From Trebouxia sp. TZW2008 (lineage: Eukaryota; Chlorophyta; Trebouxiophyceae; Trebouxiales; Trebouxiaceae): a stretch of DNA of 64,000 bases. The notes below the pieces were generated by a model. The model was not told the DNA's origin and ran no database searches. It was given only the letters and a program-made list of their open reading frames with translations. The position numbers and the translations under genes are program-made. The stretch lies in NCBI GenBank assembly GCA_002118135.1, contig BDIU01000213.1, forward strand, positions 1-64,000. The letters are read 5' to 3'. Below, piece by piece: positions 12,201 to 22,035 of this stretch. Each line of letters opens with the position of its first letter. The stretch's first letter is position 1.

Positions 12201-14034
12201 GGCCTATGCAGATGTCAGCTCCCCCTTGCAAGCGCCATCCTCCAGGCGCTTAGGGAGTGGCTTCAGCATCAGGAGTGCCAAACGCAAGAGCCAAAGCATT
12301 GACCTTGATGACAAAGACAGACCATCTAGTGAACGGGATGCGCCTGAAGACGATGATGATGACCTGTCAATTGCAAGCATCACAGATGATGAGGATGAAG
12401 ACAATGAGCCTGTCAGGTGAGGCACACTGACTCAGCACCCTGTGACAGGCGCCATGCCTGAAGAAGCACTGCTGCCATTCCTGACGCATCATGTCACGCC
12501 ATGCTGACATCATGCAAGCAAAACACAATGAAACGCACAGAGGCAAGGTTGTAACTCTTTTCTGACATGCTGTTTGTGTACTAACATTTGTTGCATGGTT
12601 GATTGCTGCCGGTATAGGGCTGTGTACTGCAGCCAATGTGATGTGACACAGCCAAGTCATGATGCAACATGCAGTGCCAGGAGTAGCCAGCAGCCTGTAC
12701 GCAAGGCTCCTGCCAACAGGAGTGCTTCAAGCATGAGCAGTCATGGCAGTGTGCAGCCACTCAATGGTCAACCCTCTTCCTCTGATGTCGTGGTGTCATA
12801 TGACATTCCCCTTGCTCAAGACCTTAAAGATGTCAGGTAGGGCCTCTATTTCACCTCCTGAAGTACAGCGCAAGCTTTTAAGCACTGCGTTGCATTGCTT
12901 GTCTCCTCAAGTGGCAACTCAGAGCATGTGCACACGGCTGCAGAACACACAGTCCAGGCATCCTGCTAGGTGCTAAGCATGTCACTTTGCAAACTTGCTG
13001 AATCCCATGCTTGGACAGCCCAGGCTGTGCTTCTGCGAGTGTTACGCTGCTTCCACGCTAAAAAAGCGTTGCAACAAAGCAGATGCCTCAGGCCGCCATT
13101 TTCAGTAGCCATTGCTGAGCATACTTTGACCTTTACAGAAACTGGCAACTAGTAAAACATTGCACAACCTGAGCCAGGTTCTGTAAGCTGCACAGGGAGA
13201 TGGTCAACCCTTGCTATGCTTTACTGGCAAGAGCCATATTTCAGACTGTGGAGCGATTAGCAGCCACAGATATGAAGCATGGTGACCGCCTGCGCCTGGA
13301 GAGCTATGCCTACTTTGTGGGTGCCATGTCGGAAGCCGGACAGGCAGTGCCAGTGCTGCAATGGCACGTGAGGCAGGCTGCAGCGGCCAAGCAGAGGGCC
13401 ATGCAGGCATATGTACAGCAGCAGCTGGAGCATGGCAAGTTCTGGAAGCTCATGGAGTTCTCCATTGTGAGTCCGCCAGTTTGGCTTTGCTGCAGTCTAT
13501 CTAACAATTCATCCCTATGTCAACCCATGACGCAGAGTCTGTCATCATTCTATATACTTTGCAGAGCATGGCATGGTGCAACAGAGTCCAAGTCCATATG
13601 TGTTTGATACATCAGGACCATGATCCTCGCAAACAAACGTCATTCATGTTGTCGTTTGACATTGAAGCCATGCAAGGCTGTATGCTGACAGTGTGTTTGA
13701 GCTGCAGCATGTGGATCAGCTGCTGAGAGAGGTCGGTGCAGAGGAGGTGCCCTTTCAGATGCACTACCAAGCAAACGATTTGCGGGCACTGCTTTCCAGT
13801 ACAATGCATCATCCTGAGAAGAAGATAAACAGCATGCTGGGGCGCGTGCAGAAGCATATGGGCAGCACATCCCCTGCACTTGTTGCTGAAGTTTGGCCAA
13901 AAATACAGTCATCATTGTATACACAGTATGAACGTTTAGCAGAGCAGCTCAAGACATGTTATACTACAGTTCAACTTCCACTGAGCCCTGCCCAAGTCAA
14001 GAGCCTGTTGAGCTCTGTAAGCGTTGCCAGCTAA
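6266..14034 (+). CDS. SEC3: Exocyst complex component SEC3, about 18 exons
   Basis: Subunit of the exocyst that tethers secretory vesicles at the plasma membrane, binding PIP2 through an N-terminal PH fold. Visible parts: tentative first exon 6266-6343 ([10 protein letters not shown]), then 6421-6480, 6607-6714 ([12 protein letters not shown]) and 6804-6994 ([12 protein letters not shown]) forming the PH region; 7131-7422 with [12 protein letters not shown], the plant-SEC3 'GIDIVEMALWAK' position; 7728-7900 and 8190-8312 ([12 protein letters not shown], as in the Sec3 family); about 8740-8904; 9124-9312 ([12 protein letters not shown]); 9617-9793 ([14 protein letters not shown]); then a Ser/Pro-rich disordered stretch (10733-10985), an Asp/Ser-rich one (12199-12417), and the helical C-terminus 13190-13467 and 13708-14034 ([15 protein letters not shown]). 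The first exon and junctions between 8312 and 13190 are approximate. The stop is TAA. The 3' end converges on the MYB gene. Confidence 0.9.
6995..7130 (+). other. Probable GC-AG intron in SEC3
   Basis: The upstream exon reads through ...IYLFC and the only join to the next exon ([13 protein letters not shown]) that keeps frame uses donor CTGCAG|GCAAGC and acceptor GCTTGCAG|GAGG. CAG|GCAAG is the known consensus of the minor GC-AG class. Without this splice the frame runs into TAA at about 7011-7013. Confidence 0.6.
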
Positions 14035-14422
14035 GCTTGTGCATAGTTCTGTGCGACGAGAAGCAAGAAACCACAATAAACTTCAGACAAAGTAGCCTAT
14101 ATATGCAGCTGCATCTGTACAGAAAGGACTGTCTTGAGCAAAACTGGATGCAACACTGCATCAGCTAAAGCAATGAGCTACTTGCAGAGGGTTAGAGCTG
14201 TTGAATGCATGCAGCAGATTTGAAAGCACAACATATGTAGAATGAAGCATCATATATACCGCTGTACAATGACCTCCCAAATGCTACGTGACAAACAGGG
14301 GCAAGTCGACAAAAATTGCTCCATCCTATACAATGACTGTCTGTTGCAGCTCAACTGCAAAGAATTTGCAAGCCCTCAATGATGCACATGGTGATTCAGC
14401 TGCTGCGCCTGTGCCTTGCCCA
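14035..14422. other. Intergenic, convergent 3' ends of SEC3 and MYB gene
   Basis: This short gap holds the 3' UTRs of both genes. It is AT- and TGCA-rich, with no open frame or structured RNA that I can support. Confidence 0.4.
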
Positions 14423-17400
14423 TCAAATGACCTCAAACACAGCATCCGCTCTGTCCATCTTTTGAGCAGCGTCCATATTGCTGCAGCTCTCGAGCTGTCC
14501 AGGGCTGCAGCTCAAGTTGTGCAAGTCATTTGCAGGTGGCTGCAGCACTTGGCCTGCAATTTTTTGCCGGGCCACTTTCTGTGCCAAAGCAGTCAATCCT
14601 GTTTTCACTTGAGAGGGACTGACTGCTCCAGGGTCAGTCATGTTCTGCCAGCAACTCTCATAACCAGCTGTTTCAGCAGGCGCTGACTGCCAAGCCTTGA
14701 CAGCCAAGGGATAAAGCTGTGCCACAGACTGCGTTGCTGCCAGCTGCTGTGCAGTGATGCTTGCTTTGCTGGCTTCTTGATGCAAAGCAGCTTGCATGCT
14801 CTGCAGCAGGTGAGCTGACAATCCAGGGCTGACAGGCAGTGCAGAGCTGACACTGTGTGCAACTGGCAATGCAGCACTGCTCGCTGCTGCATTGACTGAA
14901 CTCATGGGCAGACTGAGCACCCTGTCTAGTGGTGAGCTGCATCCATCTGCAGCTGCTGGGCTGATGTTGCTGCTGCCATGATACTTCGCTGCATGACTGC
15001 TGCCATCTTGCGCTGAGGGCCCTGCAGCTGCTGCTTGAAGAGGCAAAGTGGACTGCAGCACGCTTCCTAAGGCTGTGCCTGAGAGGCTGTCATTGGCGCA
15101 AACACTTTGCCCTGCGGCACAGACGCCTACACATTAATTGTGACCTATGTTTTACAGTAACTTCTCTTTGTAAGGACACTTAATGTAAGGACGATCTCAA
15201 TGTAAGGACAATCCAACCGGTAAGCAATTGGTGCATTCTGAATGCAGTGGCACCTCTGAGGAAGGACAGTTCAAGGTAAACAATTTTCTTGACAACCAAT
15301 GCAGTTGTCACAAAGAGAACTTACTGTACGACACACTCACAGCTCAATGCACATGCAGCTTGACACAGGACCCTTTTCAACGCAAGCCTGCTGCTTCCAT
15401 TCAGTGCAGCACAGCAGATCAACATGCATAAGCAATGCAGCCATCCTTATCATGATGCTCACAATAAGCCAGCCTGGCAAGGTAGGACTTGAGCTACACA
15501 CACCTAGCACATGCGCTGGAAATGTTATTGATTATTGTCACTATCATTAATGCAGGCAGACATTCCTGCAGCAGGCTGAGCAGCACAACGGTGGCCTCAC
15601 CTTCTGGATGCAGTCCCTGCTGTAGCTGCCCACTGCCTGGCTCATTGCCCTCTGCAGCCGCTTTCAAGCCTTCCTGCAACAAACAAACAGCGAGCTTAAG
15701 CATTCTTAAAACGTCACCGTTTCCAAGGACTGCACCTCCCTTCATGCACAGTACAAATGGTTTAAGATAGCACAGAACTGGTTGGTGCCATTACATGACT
15801 ACATTGGCCTGCTGAGCCTGTCTAGCATACGTTTAAAATCAGGAAATGAAATGAAGCATCAGCGCACAGCATGTCTCATGTTGTGAGTGTCTGTAGCAGC
15901 ACATCTTGCACATCAGAAGGCCTTTGCTGCGTGTTACTTGATGGAGACCTCGCAGCAGGCAGGCATGATGTGAAAATGTTCTTGCAACCAACCAACAGTT
16001 GTGCTGACTTGACCTTGTTCATGCAGCGCCTGGGTGTTAAATGCCCACAGGCCTCACCTGCTGCAGATGAAGCAGAGCCTGCCAATGTTGAGCAGATAGC
16101 TGGCTGAAGTCTGACCCAAAACACTGCTGCATCAGCTTTTCCACACTTTGTGGCACAGGGCCTGAACTGATGGGCTGCAGCAGATTAGCCAAACTGTAAG
16201 GCACATGGGCTGAGGCAACAGGCTGATCCCCCCTGAAGGCTGCAATGCCACCGTCACTGCTGCTACTGCTTCCAGAGTGCTTGAGCTTGTCAGGCTCCAG
16301 GGCTTTGCCTTGCTGCAACAGAGCGGCGGTCCCTTGGCTTCCAAGGTGTTTCAAAATGTCAGACTCCTGGGCTCTGCCTTGCTGCAACAGACCAGCAGTC
16401 CCTTGACTTGCAGAGTGCTGCAGCATGTCAGGCTCTCGTGCTTTGCCTTGCTGGAACAGAGAGGCACTTTGTTGGCTGCCAGTATGCTGCAGCATGTCAG
16501 GCTCCCAAGCAGCGCCTTGCTGCAACAGAGCGGCAGTCTGTAGGCTTTCAGGAGGCTTCACCATGTCAGGCTCTCGTGCTCTGGCACGCTGCAACAGAGC
16601 AGCAGTCTGCAGGCTTGCAGCTCTGCTTGCTGCCCAAATCTGCTGAGGTGACCATTGCCTGGCACCTGTGACAGCACATGCAGCTTTTGGTGATGTGCTG
16701 TAGCCAGGTTTTTTGGAGATGTTATGCATAACAAGTCAGCCATTGCCTGGGATCTGTAACAGCACATGCATTTCGTCTAACTGAAACTTCCAAATTGCTT
16801 CGATATCAAGTGTCACCACCAAGCTGACAAGTCAGCTGCATTCCCGAGAGTGAAACTGGTCCAGCTCGATTCCACCAACTTGCAAATCCTGCTATGTGGA
16901 AGGCCTATGTGCATGCATGTCGCTTGACATATAGAGGTGTGCTGCACATGCCAAGACGCAATGCCTGCAAGCTCACAGCAGCAGCAACTGCCTATGGCAA
17001 CAGATTTCACTGCACATCTGGAGAGGGATGCCCACCTGGTGACTGATGCCGCTCAGGGGATGTAGTCACTTGACTGCCAATTGGGCTGCGCTGCTGCCTC
17101 ACAGCATCTGACCCCGTGGTCAAATGCTTGCCGCCATCAAGGGCAGGCCCTGAGCCAGTAGCCCTTGAGTCTGAAGACATGTGCACTGCAAAGCCTCCTG
17201 AGGCTTTACCATCAGCGTGAGCTTCTACATAGCTGCCGACAGCTACACATGCTGCCGCTGACTCAGCTGCTGCTGAGTCATCTGGTGCTCTGCTTGAGGG
17301 CTTGACCATTTTAGCTGGTCTTGGACTATCATCACAAAGTCCAACTTGAGGCTGCCCTGCGCTGCTGAGGAAGGGTGCTCTGTGCCTGGGGCTTGTTGCA

Positions 17401-19607
17401 AGGTGCCCTGCCTGACTACCAGAGGGGCTGCTGAGGAAATGCCCTATTTGAAAGCTGCTAGGGCTGTTCTGGGAGTGCCCTGCCCTGAAGTTCCCTATCT
17501 GACCGCTGCTAGGGCTGTTTTGGGAATGTCCTGCCCTGATATGCCTGGGGCTAGGGGGATGCCCCTGTATTGCCTCTAAGGCTGTCAGATGTCTGGCCAC
17601 TTCTTGACCCTTGTTGCCTCTGTAGCCCCTAGGGCGTTTTGCACCCCACTTCAACTTTGACAACTCCTCCACTCTGCTGCTAGCTGCGACATAGCTGCCG
17701 TCATTGTCCTCCTGCTCTGTTTCAGAATCCTCTGCAGCACAGGTTGACATATGCACTCAACAGACGCCAGCAGAGCTTCAGCTTTTGCCAGAAGGTCAAG
17801 GCAGTAGCCGGCAGCAAAATTGTTCGCCACCATTCAGAAAATGTGATACGTAACCTAGCAGCAGTTGCTCTTACAGTCTGGGCGTCAGTGGTGCTAGCAG
17901 CAGGAATGCCAGCAGGCGCTCACACATGCACTCTTTAGTGCATGAAACGCAGCTACAAGCAAGCAGATATGCTCGCAAATGCAAAACGCTCTTTATTGCA
18001 TGAAACGCAGCTACAAGCAAACAGGTGTGCTTGCAAATGTCAGCATGATTTAGGCAATGCACAGCAGCAGCATGCAATGACATGAAGAGGCAATGTGCAT
18101 GAATGAGACAGGGGTAGTACCATCTGTGTATCCTGACTGTAGAGAGGAGCCGCCAGCCAGTCCATACAATGCCGCTGCAGCTGATGGCAACTCATCCAGG
18201 GATGCTGCATGCAACTGGATGTTGTCAACTGAACTGTCATGACATGGTGTTCTGACTATGTATAAAAGGCGACAGATGGATACCATGCGGGTGATTTACA
18301 TTTGTGCGCAAAGGCCTGTTCAGCTGCAAAAACATTTGTACAGCAAGAATGCAGCTACAAACTATAAATCTCTACATAGCAGTCACACTTTGTCATCGAT
18401 ATTGATGCAGCATGACAATCCAGTTGATGGGGCGTGCAGATCCCTCCTGTTGGGTCACAGCAATGACTGTAGCAATCAACCATGGATGACTTGACAGAGC
18501 ATGCTGGTGACTGCAGTGCTTGCAGGCGTACCTGAAAGGGTAACGTCTGCCAACACTTCCAGAGCTTGAACAGGGGACTGCAGAGCGGGTCTGCTTCCAA
18601 ACGATGCCTTGTTCATCAAACACAAAGCGCGCTTGTGCAAGTGCCCATTCCTGTGCAACATGGTAATGATTTGTGAATACTGAAGCTATCATTTCATTGC
18701 ATCAATGCTTCATGGCAAGGCCTTCTGAATTCAACTTTTGCATTACTTGGAGTCATGTCATGTCTTTGACTTTGAGATGCAGGTGTTATGAGTGGTATAA
18801 ACAATGCAAATTAGTTCATGCGCTGCTTTGTGCCAGCTTGTGTGCTCAGATGGGCGACAGCGCTCACCAGTAGTTCTTGATGGCGTTGTCAGTTCTGCCT
18901 GGCAGTGACTTGGCAATGGTGGCCCAGCGATTGCCGACCTGCTGGTGCTTCAGCACTATCATCTGGTCCTGTCAGCCCAAACATGCACATGATCACAGCT
19001 GTGAAATGCATCTCATGCACCTTTGTGTAAAAGTTCTGCAGTTTGCCCTTGCTTGCTTTTCTGCAGGAGGCCGTCAAAAGGTTGGCAAGGTTGACTTCAT
19101 AGCACAGCTTGCTTACCTCTTCTGCAGTGAATGGTGTCCTTTTGACCCTTGGATTCAGCTGATTGAACCATCTGCAGCAGACCCTCTTCTGTCAGACACA
19201 GATACCCCTGAACAGCTGCATGTTGTGTTCTTGTCCAACAACCATACCTGAGTCTGCAGCTTTTGCCGTTCCTAGGTGGGTCACTGTTCAACGTCTGTAG
19301 CCATTTCAGAAAGAACTACTCAGCCAATGCAAGCAAGTTTGTTAGCAGAAAACTGTCATGTCAGCAGTTCCCTCACCTGAGCAATGACAGACCAGTTGGC
19401 GGCGCCATAGGCTCGAACAAGCTGCTTGAGTCTGTTATCTTCCTGCAAGCATGCGGAGTGTGCGTCAAACGCCTGCTGTCCAACGTTGACTGTCTCCATC
19501 GGTTGTTGACGAGTCAGTTGAGGTGCACGTACCTCGGCTGACCAGGTCGACCTGCGAGCCAGAGGCATATTTGCATCTTCGCATTCGAGTTCGTAGTCGG
19601 TCTCCAT
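14423..19607 (-). CDS. R2R3-MYB transcription factor with long repetitive C-terminus
   Basis: Nuclear DNA-binding regulator. Exon 1 (19533-19607, 25 codons from ATG) ends RRSTWSAE; exon 2 (19377-19442) gives [20 protein letters not shown]; exon 3 (19248-19294) NGKSCRLR; exon 4 (19117-19171) [18 protein letters not shown]; exon 5 (18868-18968) [20 protein letters not shown] then KNYW. Frames join exactly and give two full MYB repeats with regularly spaced tryptophans, including a short insertion (TLNSDPP) before the R2 recognition helix. The next exon continues [10 protein letters not shown]. The long tail is low-complexity: a Ser/Pro/His block with [10 protein letters not shown] repeats (17007-17756), five 23-residue repeats (16268-16612), a helix-prone segment near 15555-15675 and a final exon 14423-15061. 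Tail exon borders are approximate, and linkage of the last exon rests on strand and continuity. Target genes cannot be inferred. Confidence 0.85.
16268..16612 (-). repeat. Five in-frame 69-bp repeats coding 23 residues in MYB protein
   Basis: Each unit follows the pattern (L/Q)(Q/G)(T/S)A(A/S/G)L(L/F)QQG(R/K)A(R/L/Q)E(P/S)D(M/I/K). Five consecutive copies are exactly 69 bp, with no indels and only substitutions, so reading frame has been maintained. The amphipathic ALLQQG core followed by an acidic EPD turn suggests short helices, possibly an activation or interaction surface (inference). Confidence 0.85.
17929..18040. repeat. Tandem duplication, unit about 60 bp, in MYB intron
   Basis: Two copies share TGCATGAAACGCAGCTACAA and then an AAGCA(A/G)(G/A)CAG(A/G)T(A/G)TGCT(C/T)GCAAATG-like stretch. 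The preceding GCACTCTTTAG / GCTCTTTAT words are also shared. It lies in non-coding sequence of the MYB gene. Confidence 0.7.
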
Positions 19608-20476
19608 TCTGAGCCGCGCGACGCCTGCTCAAGCGATGCAAGTCCGCAAAGGTTAAATGAAGCTGCATGGTCACCATGGTTGAGAGCGGTCTGGGATTCT
19701 GAAGCTGAACTAGATTCAAGCTTTTGCTTCAGCAACCTAACGACTGCTGTCACAGCCACTGGGTCTCATGTTATTGTCGCCTTTACTAGCAGACTGAGAG
19801 CATGCTGCAGTGCTCACCGTGTGTCAAGCATGGTTTGTACAGATGCACCACCTGGTGCGGTTCGGATTTGTTTGAGATGCATATGTTCGCATTGAGCTGC
19901 ATTGCTGCAACACGTTCATGCATGATGGCACGCATTGCCCTGACACGCTTGTCAGCATGGCATGCACGTCATTTAGCAGCGGACCTCAGCATCTGATCAC
20001 GAGTCTCCTCTGAGCAGCTGCAGCCCTAAAGTGACAAGATTGTGTGCATATGTACGCAATGCCATCACTTCAAGAGTGCCCTGTCAAGGAGCATGCCCAC
20101 CTCGTGCATGATGCAGTGACTATCAGGGCTCGAGCAGCGTAACAAAGAGGAATTCAATCATGGTCACATCGTTGGTTTCATTTTTGGTTTCGGAGCCACG
20201 AGGCCCTCTACCGGTTGACGGCACAAGCGACACAAACATTTTGGGCGCCATTGATTGCGGTCAGAATGTGCATTCACACATGCAAGAGGTTTATCGGATG
20301 AGTGCGCTGCATATTTGTGGCACGTAGCGTGGTGCACGCCTGTTTGCTTGAGATGTGGAGTTTCACCAGTGTAGTACACGTCGACCGGCTCACGGACGCT
20401 GCACCCTTGCGCACTTCCTGTCAAAATTTGCCGCGTCAGGATTTGGCGAGTGTGTGGCTGACATCTGTTGCGGATA
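19608..20476. promoter_or_regulatory. Divergent intergenic region, MYB gene / tail-anchored protein gene
   Basis: About 870 bp lies between the two start codons. No gene is supported. An open frame on the minus strand at 20164-20526 overlaps the first exon of the plus-strand gene and has no recognisable domain, so I left it out. Promoters and 5' UTRs for both genes are expected here; no motif stands out. Confidence 0.4.
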
Positions 20477-21742
20477 ATGAATCGACGCAGCCCCTCACAT
20501 ACCGTGTCATACAGCCAGGACGACAAGTTTTCGGTTGACTGGGAGGCAGCCAGCCGCTGGCTCTTGTCAGAAGATGTAGACGTTCAGGTAAGCCGTGTGT
20601 TGCATTGCAGCGCGCTCAAGGTCGGGCTGACGATACGATGCATCGGCGTGAACGCAGTGGCAAGGAGCGTGGGTCCTGTACCATAACTTTCTTGTCAAGC
20701 CAGAGGATGTACTCGAGTTTGCCAAGTCGAGCAACAAACACAGGGAAGGAGTCATCAGCAACCTGCTGCAGCTATTGGCAGCACCAGATCCAAAGTCTCT
20801 ATCGTTCTTCTTCTCAAGCTCGCAGCCCAGACCAAATGATCAGGCCACTGAAAAGTCGGCAGCACTGCAGCTTGTAGAGCAGACACAGTCAAGGGCTTTG
20901 CTATTGTGTATTCTGCTGCAGCTCAGCCTTGCAGACAGCTTTGCAATGAAATGGCAGCTTTATATTCTGAACGTGCTAGAGGTGCTGCTCCACTTTGCAA
21001 CTCTGTCGTCTCTGCACCCAGCCGCAGATTGCTCTAAGCTTGTCAAGCGCCTCAGGCCAGATGTGCATGCCAAGGCGGTGGATTTGCACAGGTACACTCG
21101 CTGATCAAAATGGCTGCACGCTCTTCATCCTGCAATTTGCTGTCATGACGTTAATGCTGTTGTTACCTGCAGTTTGATTCCTCTAGCAATTGGCTGCATT
21201 TGTGAAGCCACAAACACACAAGGCTCCTTTCAGCGCTTGTTGAACAGATGCACATCAACGTCTCCAGCTGCATCAAGTCAGACGCTGACCGATCTTTTTC
21301 AGCTTGAATACAGTTGCTTGAACGCAATGCTGCGAGTGGTTAGACCACCAGCTAGTCTGTCGCACATGAAGCGGGTGCCCATATCAGGCTCTGGCAAAGG
21401 CATTGATACACGGAGGATTGAGGGACGACGCGTTTCCAGAGTATCACACATTTGCAGCTGTGCAGCAGTCTGTACATTGTATTGCCTTCCAGACATGGCC
21501 ATGGACTGATGCAGTTTTGGAAGAAACAGCCAACTGTGTCTGACTGGTTGTCTTCAAAACCATATCGGGGTGAAGCACAACAGTCGGCTGATCCAAAATG
21601 CACAACTACGTCGCCAGCATTACAGTCTGCAGCTGCAAGTTTCCCAAATTGGCCAATTGTCGGTGCAGTGGCTGTGATCGCAGTTGCTGCTGGATACCTT
21701 ATAGGCCGCAAGGCCGACACATTGACGCTGAACATGGACTAA
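20477..21742 (+). CDS. Unknown tail-anchored membrane protein
   Basis: I do not recognise the family. Four exons can be assembled: 20477-20588 (MNRRSPSHTV...SEDVDVQ), about 20658-21092 (WQGAWVLYHNFLVKPEDVLE, then a helical, Leu-rich stretch with LLLCILLQLSLADSFAMKWQ), about 21176-21430 (LIPLAIGCICEATN...ICEA and a basic MKRVPISGSGKG segment) and about 21512-21742 (FWKKQPTVSDW). The product is roughly 290 residues. The only strong hydrophobic segment is at the very C-terminus (WPIVGAVAVIAVAAGYLIG), followed by RKADTLTLNMD, the layout of a tail-anchored protein with a short luminal end. The first two joins preserve frame with clean GT/AG signals; the third donor is uncertain (near 21431). It converges on TOP2. 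It could be an organelle-surface adaptor, but nothing in the sequence fixes a role. Confidence 0.6.
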
Positions 21743-22035
21743 ATGTTGAAATGCTCATTTTGGGTTTTGAAAGCTCTTGCTCTAAGCATGCCAGGCTGAA
21801 CTGTACCATGTTGGAAACCGACGGACGATAAAGCAGGCAAGTGTTTGACATGTACTGTTGCGTACACAGCATGTTGCCAAGACTCCTGCTTGTCACGCAT
21901 GTGTGCTTGCTGATAGCAGCCAGTAATATGCCTGCCCAATGTCAGCACAAGTTCTTGAAGCTTCAGGCAGGCCTGTCATTAACACACAAGCAGACTTGCC
22001 AGAAAACTTGCTGGTGCTGCTGCATGCCCAGACCT

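Noticed and set aside
16037..16729. Transposon or satellite origin for the 69-bp repeats
   Set aside because: Copies are confined to one exon, stay in frame with only substitutions, and have no terminal repeats or transposase nearby.
20164..20526. Minus-strand open frame of 120 codons
   Set aside because: It overlaps the first exon of the tail-anchored protein gene and lacks any recognisable domain.
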